A DNA stretch of 64,000 bases from Gnetum montanum (lineage: Eukaryota; Streptophyta; Gnetopsida; Gnetales; Gnetaceae). The notes beneath the pieces were generated by a model, which was not told where the DNA came from, did no database searches, and saw only the letters and a list, made by a program, of their open reading frames with translations. The first letter of the stretch is position 1. Every line of letters starts with the position of its first letter. Below are positions 10,600 through 22,800 of this stretch, one piece after another. Both the position numbers and the translations under genes were made by a program. The stretch is taken from the NCBI GenBank assembly GCA_015680685.1, contig MNCI01003637.1, positions 46,138 through 110,137 of the forward strand, read 5' to 3'.

Positions 10600-13500
10600 A
10601 TTAACTAAACTATTCTAAACATGGAGCATCCATTCCCACTTTTTGTATACATCTTGAATGTATATTAACACTGCTAGGTTACCAAGTATCTACCACTAAG
10701 CATACCAAGTATTAATATATTATACTCGAAGTGGTCAAACTTAGGCTAATTATGACTTATAATATCAAATGATTAATAATGAGAAAGTAAATTGCATTCA
10801 AAGTAAATTGCTAGAAAGTAGGATTAAACTAATCCAAGTGCTACAATGGATGACAAAAGTCTCTATTTTATTGCCATTCATGTAGTTGTGTCTAGGTACA
10901 TATTAGACTTGAATAAAATGTTGTACAATCTATTCAATCCACACTGCATGCACTTAGAGGAACAAGTTTACTAACTTCTACTTAAAGAAACTACAAAAAT
11001 ATAACTAGGATAATCATAAAATGATGCCATAAATGTGATGGTTGTGCACATTTATATAGGCAATGACTATATTAGCATTGACACACATGAACCAACACAT
11101 CCTGAGATGCATCAATGAGGCTACGTTGACATAGTCACCTTACTAATGTTTTATCATATCCCCATGACTAACTAAAAACTCATACTCAAGTGAACAAAAA
11201 TAACATTAAGTTTCTTACAAAATTTGAGGAAGTATGAAACTTTATTAATTAACTAACTAACTGACTGACTCTAGGTGCCATATTGTACGGATTACAAAAA
11301 TTGGTGTAAATTATAATGAAATTGGACATTTTAAAAAAAATTGTTGGTTGCTTGTTAAATGAATGGAAGCTAGATGAATTCTTCACATTGTGCCTAGAGG
11401 TGAAGGCTTCTATGTTGCATAGGATCCTTCATCACATACCAATGCTATTGGAGGCCTTGGTTTTCCTATTGCTACTACTACCAAAAATTAAAAGGCATCC
11501 AAGAGTGCCTTCATTTTCTCCCCTTAGGTCTATGGATCATATATTGTTTAGACTCCTTTTCCTATATGATCTTGTGCTAGAATATTCCACTAGCATGACA
11601 ATGAACAAAAAATTTTCTTCATGTTGACGAACCAAGTTAAATATTATTTATATTCAACATTAAACATGCAAATAAGTTTCTATAGCTTCTGGTAGTCATT
11701 TATTTTTCTGGCTAGGTTCTCAGCAACAAATCATTAATCTTTGAATTTGCTTCTAAGAACTTCATGCTCACCATTGGCTACTTCCAACTTTTGTTTTGTC
11801 TCTTTATGAAGCTTGGCCTCCACCTCATAGAGGAAGTAGGAGCTAGCCAACTACTTTTCTAACTCTGTTCTTGGCCTCCCTGCTACCAAGTTGGCATATC
11901 AAAAGTTGGCTATTTTACATACTCTATTATCTCTTCCATTTGTAACTCCTTCAGGTAGATCTCTACTTTGTTGTAGGCATTAAAGCCATCAAAGATGGGT
12001 TTCTATGCATCATCTTTTTGTTGAAATTGTTGGAGGACTTCATTTACCTTTTCCTTCACTAACTTAATTTCTTTCTTATTAATTTTTTTAATCATCTCAA
12101 ATTGGTTTTTTAATGATTTTTGACTCATTCAAACTTCAATGCCTCATTCTTCTAGGTAGTGACCTTGATTATAGTGTTCTGGTGAAGGGCATGAACCTCC
12201 TCCATCAAGATATTTCTATTTTCAACAACCAGCCTCCTCAAATCCAAGTTTACCTTGGTAAGCTATTCCTACTACTAGTGAATATATTCGACCAATTAGT
12301 CCTTTTGTTGCTCATCATTTTACAAATGATGGTTATCATGGGTTAGCACCAACTTCTCCTTACAAACCTAAGAGAGGTCACAATCAATTTTATTTCTTAT
12401 TTCTTTTAATAATGATGCCTCAAATATTATGATTTCTTTGGCATTCTTAGCCTCTTGATATTTTTGTTAAAATGGTTGAAAAGCTTCATCCGAAATTACC
12501 TATGATGTGAGAATGGCAAGATTAGATAGATGAACTCTAATTTTACAATCTTAGTGGCTAACCATTGATTTCTAGTTGTTGCATCCTCAAGTAATGTATT
12601 TGCAATTAGTAACTTACCCCTTGTCTTCAATAGCTACAACTGGATAATTGATATATCTTTGGAATCATTTGCCCAAGTCCCAATAGTTGTTCTACTACTT
12701 CCTCGTGCTAGGTAGCACTCATCCTTCTCCTCCTTGCTTCTACTAATGCTTGCATATCTGCCATGGTAGAAATATTAGGGAAAGATATAATAGGAGCACC
12801 TAGGACTCCTCCAACTTGGTCCACCACCACCTCTGCTATTGTTTCTTGGTCCTTGAATGGCATAACCAAGACCATTAGTCTTTTACACTCTTGTACCATT
12901 ATAGAAAAGGTTGTTGCATTCCCAAAGATTTCTAGAAATGCTTGTCCTAGTATGGACATAGTGACTTCTCTGGCACCAAGATTGGAGCGAACAAATGTCT
13001 AGTTCCTCTATGATAAGAACAATGATGCAATCTTACTATTTAGCCAATTGATGATCCTTACTATTTCATTTAGATGACCCATGGCTGAATGGTACATTGA
13101 ATATTCTCCATCATCTCCAAAGGCTTACTATTATTACAACTATTACTCACTAAGTTTCCTTAGGTTCTCAGCAACTAGTAGCATTTCAAGTGTTGTCTTT
13201 GATGTTGCAAGTGATGATGGTGGTGGTTTCGCTTTGTCTTGAAACTTGGTAGTAGGCTTATCTTTTATCATTTTCTATCATGATGCAATAGGAGCTCGAT
13301 GGACCATGTCATCAAAGTTGCAAGTTATTCCTTCTTTTTTACAAAGTTTTCTAATTAGACATGGAAATGGAAGTGCCTTACTACCATTTTTATTTTTCTT
13401 AAAATGTTTTCTATTTCAAGAAAGATAACTTGGAGTAGAACTAGGAATTTTCTACTTAGAACCATACATGCCCTGGTAAAGAAGGCAATCACCTTGCTTG

Positions 13501-15800
13501 GCCTCATTGTTAGTTTAAGGTGATAGTCTGTGATCTTGATGTAGGATCTCTCCACCTTTGTTAGGGCACCATAATTCTTATGGTCCACTCCATAGCACTG
13601 TTGGACCCATTCTTTCTTTGCTTTAGGGTTTGCTTACATTGATATTTTTACCAACTTTATCCTAGTGTTTGGAATTTCGAGGACCTCTGTTATTGTCTCA
13701 ACTAAGTAGAAGATGATGATGTTTTTAACCTTTACGGTTACATCTCCTTACCAATTGTTCCAGAAGAGGTAGGTCTCTCCCATGTACCATTCCCCACTAG
13801 TGAAGAAAATATGTCATAGAGAAGACCCTTGCAACTATGTTTAGATCTCTTCTAGTGCTAGCTGTAGGAACAATCCAAAATTCACCCCTTGAAGAATTGA
13901 GCTTTGAGTTTCTCTAATATGGATCTTTTTCAAGAAGGCCTCTATAAGTGTGACCTCAAGATTAGGTTTTGGCCTTAGCATCTCATCTTGCTTAGACTAT
14001 CTTGTTTTTGCAATGGAAATCTGTTAGATAGATTCCAACTCAAGCTCCTCCTGTAGGGGCCTAGTAGCACAAGTAGCTTTGGCTACCTTCTCCTAGGGTT
14101 ATTGTTGTTGCTATTGCTATTATTGGCTCCTTCGTTCTTGTCATTACTTTTCCCTAGGCTATGATGGTCATCCTACCTATGATCATCTCTTGGGCATCAT
14201 CTACGGTCACAAACATAACCCAAGATTAGATCTTAGGCATAATCTTCTAATTCCTTTGGATATCTTTCTTTGTTAGATCAAGTTATATTTATTATTTAGA
14301 TGTTGGAATTTCATTGTTAAGTTCTTATTAAGTGATCACAAGCTTATGATTTTATTCATATTCTAACAGAGGTTGATTATTGATATTATCTCTTATGATC
14401 ATTAATTAAATATTATTTTAATATCTTATTCATGAAGAGTTAGAAAATTTCCAAATTTTTTTTGTAAAACCCCAGTGTTTAATTCCCCCACGATGTAAAG
14501 CGTACCTCCATTAGCTCAAAGATCAAAGAACAGATGAATTCAAGAAAATGGTTTGGAAGTTAGAGCTCTTAGAAGGTTCTTTAGCTCTAAGAAATGGCCA
14601 AAACTCCTCTAGCATTTAGAAGAAACAATGAAAATGAGCTGAGTGTCATGCATATATATAGTATTTTTTCTATGCATCAACATGGCTATGTCATCTCATC
14701 TCACTACTTCGACACAACTATTTGTAGCTAAATTTTTCACTTGAAAATTAAGGAATTTTAGGAAAGTTTGGGATTGAAATAAGAGCCAAATGAAAGCCAA
14801 AAAGCTACAAAATCCTAGCAACAATATGAAAGAGGATATGGTTCACCAAATAGAAGCAATTAGAGTGCATAAAATAAGTTGTTAGAGGATATTCCAAGGT
14901 AAAGATAGAGCAAAAATTGGATGTTTTAAGGCTATTGAGATGATTGAGTATGTAATCGGTCTATGGTTAGGGAATTTAACTTAAGGTAAACAAAAAGAGA
15001 TACAAGTGGATCCTCTCCAAAGGGGGCATATGCTAAGTATTCCCTTGTAGAACTACATCACAAGGAGTCCATAGGCCCCTAGGATGATAAATGGTTGTTT
15101 TACGTTAAGTTCCATACCCATATGAGGGATTACCTTAGGATTATGTGGACTAGAAAATAGAACTATGAATTTATCATGGTACAAGGTAGTGAAGTGATAG
15201 AAAATGAAGTGAATGAGTGGTAGATAGAGAATGATGGATGGATAATTTGCATCCTAGTTACACAGGATCCTTAGTGAGATTTGTGATTAAGATGATCCTA
15301 TACCAATTCATTTCAAGTCCAGACCAAGTCCATTTCAATTTCAATGATCTAGCATTAACATATCACTTCTCTTCTACCATCAAGAGCCCATGATAACTGC
15401 AAAGACAATCATCACTCCAAGAGAAGAAGAAAGCTAAGTAGGACCTTAGTTAGCGAGATGTCTTTAGGCATGAGTAACCTGTCTTTCTAGTCCCAAAACT
15501 AGTGCTTATAGCCAATGATACTATCTAAAGGGTGTGCTTTGAATTTTTGTTATTTTTTTTTTTATAAACCACACCATCTAAAGATATGCTTAATCTAAAG
15601 ATATGCTTTCTTTTTATAGTCGATAATAAGAGTGATGAGATGCCTATGAAAATCCATGAAAGTGAAGATGGAAGTTGAGATAAAAACAAATCAAATCCTC
15701 TTGAGATCACACCCTTTTCCATTCCCACTTGGTCCTTTCCTAGTTTGTTGGGTAACAAGATCATATGTTACTTTTTATTTTTAATGTGTAAGAACCCCAT
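10600..15800 (-). mobile_element. AthA: decayed 3' half of an Athila-like element
   Basis: Colinear with AthB (34.3-39.5 kb) but strongly diverged. It has the end of a 3' LTR (right edge ATGTTTTATCA at 11156), then the polypurine side, the long 3' ORF (about 11300-14260) and non-coding sequence. Shared landmarks include the CAAATCCTCTTGAGATCACACCC block at about 15700 (AthB about 39385), slightly altered between the two. No gag or pol of this copy is recognisable. The left edge is approximate. Confidence 0.55.
11300..14260 (-). pseudogene. AthA 3' ORF remnant (coiled-coil protein, env position)
   Basis: Minus-strand coding relic with many stops. Readable segments include KKEWVQQCYGVDHKNYGALT (about 13600-13540), ITDYHLKLTMRPSKVIAFF, MADMQALVEARRRRM (about 12760-12710) and a Lys/Glu-rich coiled-coil-like part, EAKLHKETKQKLEVANGEHE (about 11830-11770). 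Order and spacing match the better preserved ORF of AthB (34930-37685). It lies between the position of pol and the 3' LTR, where Athila elements carry an env-like ORF. I see no signal peptide or membrane segment, so an envelope function is not supported. Confidence 0.5.
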
Positions 15801-17334
15801 GGTCCCATGATGTAGACTCCACATGGAATAGATGAAGTGGGTGGACATCGGGAAATCACTGCTTGATACCACTAGAAAATTGATATCCTATTAGTAAGGA
15901 ATAGAATCCAAGGATAAATTTGACCTTTTATTAATCAATCATAACTTTGATAGTTGTGTTCAACAATTTCCAATATTTGTAGTAGTAATGAAATAAAATT
16001 TGAGATTTCAAATGAGACTAAATGAAATCAACAAGAAAAGAATAAAATAATAACAAAATTAGTTAAGTTGTCTTGATAATTGGGACCTTCTCTTTCATCA
16101 TTGGTTGATTTGGAATAGAAGTTAGTGAACCCTCATGCTAACAGGTGATAATCTAATTACAAGCATATTACCTAAACTCACTTTAGAACCCATAGCTCTT
16201 AGTACCTTTTAAATTAATATAAATTTAAAATTTAGTTTTTAAAAATACAAGTAATATTCCAAAATCAAGTAAGTGTAATGACAATTTGAACACACCATCT
16301 CATGAAGTCCCACATGAACATAACTATTAGACTCTAAAGCCTCTACTCTAAGGATGTCCTAGTTTCTTCTAACTTCTTCACCACTGCTACTAGCTACATT
16401 TCACATTCATCAATCTTAACATGTTTTTTAAACCCTTTTACAGGTGCTCCTCTAGTACTGCAATCTTATCTTACATTTAGTGATGCTCCACATGGGAAAT
16501 AGAACCTTGTTTCTCCCAAAGTTGCACTTGTTGGACCTCACATCAACAAAACTACCACTTAGAAGCTAATATATATATTTTTAAAAAATCCTCTAATATT
16601 AAATATGTTAAAATGAGATTGCATAAATACATGAAATTAAGAAACTCTTAGTATAGCATCAACTATAGCTACAAATAATTTAGGCCTCTTTAAGGGCATA
16701 CTCTTATTTATTCTTTGAAATATAATAGAAGTTAAGTTTCTAATTAATTTGTTGTTTAGCTATATATAAAGTAATAGTGTGTATATGTATAACTTTGATA
16801 AACTTACATTTACATTTAGATGCTCCATGCATGATAAAGGTGTGCGACCAATGACATGCTATAATATTTTACTTGATTCTTGAGTCATTTGCTTTTCTTG
16901 TTCTTTTTTACCTATTTAAAAAGTCACCTCTTCAACATAAATAGATAATATAAAACATGTGAAAATTGTAAATATGAAAAGAAAACCAGATAATCAATAC
17001 AATAAAAAATTACCTATGTCTTTGCGATCCAGAACTTCTACCAATGGTCATTTAAAATTTCTACAGACTCTTATGTTGCTTGAATTTCTTCTTTAGTAAA
17101 CTATATATATCATCGATTGTGAATGGGAAGTTCATTGAATAACTTGAGAATGTTGTATTTTACAAATCTCTTCCACATAGTGTTTTTTGTTCTTCAATTT
17201 ACAAACTCAAGGAAATATTATAAAAAACCAAAAATATATAAGAAATTTATGCAACAAAAACAAATAAAGTTTTATAGTAATATTAATCAAACAAATGTTA
17301 CCTTACATTCTTACATAAGTTAATTCTTACATTC
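15801..17334. other. AT-rich interval, no definite gene
   Basis: Very AT-rich. The minus strand holds an exon-like segment around 17020-17110 (translating to FTIDDIYSLLKKKFKQ, with a possible GT donor after it), which may belong with the ORF at 17335-17583. Nothing else is supported. Confidence 0.3.
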
Positions 17335-17583
17335 TTACATTGATATGCTCTTAAGCAGAATCTTTAGAAGTGTATAATAGGTAGTGGGAGACACATCTTT
17401 CAATCTCTTGCCATTGTACCCAATAAGGTAATGAGCTTCAAATACAATGCTAGCATCGAACAAAATACCATGTTCATTTAACTCCATCTTCAATTTCCTT
17501 ATACAGGAAAGAGGGCCCAACCTCCTTACCATTTCTATAATATTGTTTATGCACCTTGCTAAAATGAAATTAAAAATTCGCAA
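17335..17583 (-). pseudogene. Orphan exon-like ORF, unidentified
   Basis: Open frame of 82 codons on the minus strand ending in a stop. It contains EMVRRLGPLSCIRKLKMEL and LIGYNGKRLKDVSPTTYYTL. A good splice acceptor (TTTTAATTTCATTTTAG) falls just inside the frame, so the true exon may start at about 17563. Composition and the absence of repeats suggest an old host exon or captured gene fragment. I do not recognise the family. Confidence 0.3.
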
Positions 17584-17659
17584 GTATAACTTTGTTTATA
17601 CAGCAAGCACCTCTTATTACAAAAAAGGGTCCAATCAAAGTGATGGCAGTTGTATATGA

Positions 17660-19062
17660 GGGCCAGTTGCAAAACCTTAGAAAAGCTTCATGTATTTTAA
17701 GACGCAAGCAGTCATTAGAAAACTGACAACTCACAGCTCAAGTGGCTGACTTTCTGTCCAAAGGTATGCCTTCTTAGGGATACAAGTGAAGAAGCGAGGA
17801 GACTTGGGTGGTTAACTTTTTAACGAGTTACGTGACAAAGTGGTGCACCAACCGAACATAAAGCTCTCATTTTCCGCCTATGACTAAGTGCCAAACTTCC
17901 ATTTGGCTTATTAGTAGAATCAGAAACTGATAAAAAAATTTAGTCCCTTGCATTGGAAGACTCCATGAAAGCGTTCTTCAGCATAAACATGGTAAATAAT
18001 TATTAGCTTTACAGATCTCCGGACAGATCTTCGGACCCAATACCTTTAAAGTTGCTTTTGATCTTAAGCCCGAACGTGAAATCCGCATGGGTCAGAATAC
18101 TGTTCCTGATGAGAGGCAAGCGATCAAATATGACCAGTGCTTGAATCTGATCCTGTTTTGGGTTTCAGAGATTTCAAGAATCCAAAAAAACTGCTGGTGC
18201 CTACAACCCAACAGCTGTTGCTGTGTGGTGGGCTATCACAGAGACTGAAAAGACGAGTCCTTTGTTGGTGATCAGTAACCCAAAAAAGGCTAATAAAACA
18301 AAATCTCTGGCACTTTGTGCCAATTAAAACATGGCAGTCTCGTGGGTTTATGTTTGTTTACCCACGGAATTCAGACCCACAACAAAAAAACACACACAGA
18401 AGTAATGTTTAGTCATGATATGAATACACTGCTCCTTCTGCTCGTACCAGACGACCGTCTTAAAATGATGATTCATCGTCACTTCATCCTTGAAAAGCAA
18501 TTATGAACTACTGCTGCCGCTTATCACGGGTTGCTGCTGTATTAGAATCCTTTCTTAAAATACAGCAGACGGAATCAGAGACACGTTCAACAGCATAGCA
18601 CCTGTCAAGAAAAAAGAAAGAAAGAAAATTTAAAAATTAAAAAGAACACATTCGGCATTTGAAATGATTTTAACATACCCTCATGAATGGAAATCCTCTT
18701 AAAAAAACTCTAATCCGTTGTACTTTACTCGTCATTTATTCCTAATGGGTTTACGCAAATCACGGTTGGAAATCCGTATGGAGCTTTAAAAACCCTGGAA
18801 ATGGGCCTGAAAAACTAGATGAATTTCAGGATCCCGACAAGCCAACGCATATTTCGTGGATCATTGGAAATTGTTGATTAAACCGTCTGGATAATATTGT
18901 TGTGATCCTGTGCCTCGACGGTTTCGTTTCCGTGGCTCCGTGCAGTTAAAGTGGTGTTTGCGATATTTCAGCGTCCAGATTCTGCAATTAAGCAGGCAAC
19001 GTGGCCAGTACCAAAATTTTGCAGACCAGTAGTGTTTTCCTTTCTGTGCTTGATGTGCCTTT
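17660..19062. other. Upstream flank of the KUP gene, nothing identified
   Basis: Less AT-rich than the neighbouring transposon DNA. No clear gene, TATA box or repeat recognised apart from an open frame at 18861-19184 (minus) that overlaps the duplication described next. Confidence 0.3.
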
Positions 19063-19520
19063 TTACCTGTAACAAAACATGATTCTGCCCCCCCGGTAAT
19101 GACGTCGTGGGCAGTGTCTCTGAGCATTTTGAGGCCACCAACAACTGCTTTTAGCCCTGCAATGCCACCTGCTGAGATACCCACAAAGCCTTCATTACTG
19201 GGTTAGCAATGTTTTTAAAGCTCTAATGCACCATATGGTCAAGCCTAAGATCTTTTTAAGCTGATTACAAATAAATAATATCAAAGGCTGGTTACCTGTA
19301 ACAAAACATGATTCTGGCCCCCGGTAATGACGTTGTGGGTAGTGTTTCTGAAGCATTTTGAGGCCACCCACAATTGCTTTTTTGGTGAAATTAGCCCTTC
19401 CATGCCATCTGCTGAGATACCCACGAAGCCTCCATTACTGGGTTGTTAGGAATTTTTATAAAGCTCTAATGCAACGCATCTTTTAAAGCTGATCATAAAT
19501 AAATAATACCAAATGCTGGT
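19063..19520. repeat. 229-bp tandem duplication containing an exon-like segment
   Basis: Two direct copies (19063-19291 and 19292-19520), each starting TTACCTGTAACAAAACATGA. On the minus strand each holds an exon-like frame ending at a donor-like GTTACAG/GT. The right end of copy 1 reads SAGGIAGLKAVVGGLKML then HDVITGGAES; in copy 2 the frame is disrupted by an insertion. The resemblance to thiolase or flavin-reductase loops is too weak to call. The duplication sits 350-800 bp upstream of the KUP start codon and could affect its promoter or 5' UTR. Confidence 0.6.
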
Positions 19521-19871
19521 CGCTTTTCTGACCCGGTGATGAGAGTTCTCCCCATCGGGACCAGTGCACAGTCAAGAGAGATGGCTCTGCTGATCCATTC
19601 CTTCCCTGCCTTTTAGTTCTGTTTTCATACCTTCCGTTATTGGGAATAGCTAAAAATCATTCTGGGTTTGCAGCTTTTCTTTATTACCCTTGTGATTCTG
19701 CTACATATTCATCCTCCTCTTCTGGCTGGTTCATTCCCTTTCGCCATTCTGCATTTTGGGCCACATCAGCTGTGTTGGATCTGTTCCACGTTTTGTTCTG
19801 TGGCCTTTCCTTTTATTTCTGTATGTCTCTGCAGAGCTTGCTAGGATTCTGCAGTTCCTGCACTGGGTGCT

Positions 19872-22800
19872 ATGGATCCTGAAACCACCACTACTGTGCA
19901 TTCCAAGAATTCCAAGGTTTGCTTTCTTTTCAGCAGCTGTTGTTGGAACTGTTCCTCAGTTCGTTTTGTTCGATTAACATAATAGCTTCTGAAAGTTCTT
20001 CCTGTTTTCAAGGACACGTAGCCACAGTAGTTTCTAATCTGCTCTAGATTCATCTTCAATGATGAGGAATGATACCATTTCAATGAATGAGATCTCCAAC
20101 TCGATTTTCCTGCTCACTGCGATTTGCAAGAGGATCTTGGAAACAGTGTTCTTGTTTTCATTGTTGCAGCGTGTTTTGCGTCCCTAAAAAGCCGGCAAGG
20201 TAGCCAGCAAAGTTAATGTGAACCTGTTTTTGTTTTCAGAGTGTTCTGAGTTTTCAACAGTTTGCAGGTTTCCTAGCTTTCACCGGTATTCGGTTCCTTT
20301 GTGAGTTTGTGTGTATCGTTCTGCAATGTCTCACAGGAGAATATGCACCTTTTGTTTTAAGCAAGGGGAAGAAATCAGTTGGGACTGTATCGGTATATTC
20401 CAGGATACTATTTCAGTTCTTTCTTATGAATGTGTTCTCCTTTAGGAAAGGAAGTTTGCTTATGGATGTGGTCTTCTTTAGAAAAGGAAGTTGGACATGG
20501 TTGAGAGTTTGTGGGTTAGGTGAGGAGAGCCTTCTTACCACTTTCAGGAGTGATGTTGAATAAGCTTGGCAGTTTTTTAGGGTCGTTGTGGTATCTCTCA
20601 ACAACTTCATATCTCAATGTCCCAATGCATCCTAAACCTAGCATACAAACCTTTCAATTTTCTGAGGAAAGTTGCTGGAGTGCAACAAAAGAATGAGGAA
20701 ACCAAATGACATGCTAATCGTACCAGTTGCATCTCATTTGCCCCTGGAGGCCATTGCTTCATTGGGGTTATTTTTCTTTCATACCAAGCGTATTCAAGGG
20801 AAACAATACTGACTCGATGGAACACCGGCGTTTTACACATTTTCAAGCTATTAAAGCAGTCTCGAAAGAATTTTGGATTTGTGCTTACTTTGAGATTTTA
20901 TTTATGGATGCATTTGTAAAGGATACTAAATTTTATGAACTGTTTTAACAGTAAAATTTAGTAAAGGATGCCCAATTTTCTGATAATTATCAAGCCATTG
21001 AACACTGTTTAAAATGATTGACTGGGTAATTTTGCCCGTACAGAACCGATATTTATTACATGTTATTTTTTAGTTTTTTTAGTTGATAATAGTATTATCA
21101 AATGATGACCAAATTCTGAAAACCTTTTCAAGATCTGTCTTCTCAGTGGATATGTATCACTAAAATCCATACTTTTTTGTGGCTTTTTCACTAAACATTT
21201 TGCATTCATATACTATTTTTGTTTTTGATTAATATGGTTGCTTTTTAGTGATTTGTTATTTTTGGATTTCTAATTAGCTGGCTAGCATTAACGAAGAACT
21301 GGTACCCTGTTGTAAAATCTTGAACCTTGTATCTGACTGGACTAAGACCAACAACAATTTTCTAATGTGCTTATAATTTTTTAAGTTATTAACGGAAGTG
21401 CTTTTATTTTCACATGGGAATGTTCATTAGAGGGCTCAATCCAATTTGTTGTACTTCTGTTAATCTCCAATAACAACATCTCATAGTATCATTATTTATG
21501 CTTGTTAGAAAGAGTCATGGCGGTCAGTGTTGTCCTTGGCGTATCAGAGCCTTGGAGTGGTCTATGGTGATTTGAGCATTTCTCCACTGTATGTTTACAA
21601 AAGTACATTTGCAGAGGACATTAAGCACTCCGAAACAAATGAAGAAATTTTTGGTGTCTTGTCCTTTGTCTTTTGGACTCTAACTTTGGTACCCCTGTTC
21701 AAATACGTTTTTATAGTACTGAGAGCTGATGACAATGGTGAAGGTACTATTTTTGCATTTATCCTAAAATGTACTTCTTGACATTATAATTAGCAAAGCA
21801 TTTTTTCATTATTTATAAATTGGATTATCACTTAGATTTGATTGTTTATATGTTGATGCAGGTGGAACATTTGCGTTATACTCTTTGATATGCAGGCACG
21901 CCAATGTCAGTCTTTTGCCAAACCGTCAAATCATAGATGAGGAAGTTTCCACGTACAAATTGGAAAACCCTCCTGAGACCAAAAATGGATCCAGACTGAA
22001 GAAGGTTCTTGAGAATCATAAAAATTTGCATACTGCTTTGTTGATAGTTGTACTTCTTGGTACATGTATGGTTATTGGAGATGGAATACTGACACCTGCT
22101 ATTTCTGGTCAGTTTTGGTTCTGACACTTCATACTTAGGATGAGTATTTACCATCGTACAATCATTTCTGCATTGTCTTGTAAAAACAATTTTTTAAGTC
22201 ATGGACGTCTAATGCAATTCAAAATGGTTATGAACAGTCTTCTCTGCTGTATCTGGGCTTGAACTTGTTATGACAAAAGAGCAGCATGAATGTAAGTGCT
22301 CCTCTTTCCCTAACAGTGCAGTAACTTACGGTACAGTTGGTTTGTATGTTAATGTGCTTTCAGTCGAGTTTATGTTGCGTTTTTCAATGTGTTTAATGTA
22401 ACGGAAACATAACGTAAAACATTTTTGCCTCTTTGTCCTTGATGGGTTTAATGCTTTCTTCTTTTAGATTTTCTGTTAAATTTTTAATTAATTACAATAT
22501 TATTTTAACTCTTATCAGTTTTGTTTGAGTGCCTATGATAACCGCAAAATTCTCGTTCTCAAATGCATCTTTGCAAAGTCGTAAACTATGTATACAGAGA
22601 TTGTAATTCACATATAACTTTTTTGTGTTTGTTTGCACAACAGAGACCCCCATTTCGTTAGGACAAGGTTAATATGATGATGATTTGCAGAACTTGCCTC
22701 TTTGGTTGTTTTCTTAAAAGTATTTTTAGATATTTCAGATAGTACGATCTCGTTCATATCACAAACTTCACGGTGTGTAAGAGGTCATTGATAAATTATG

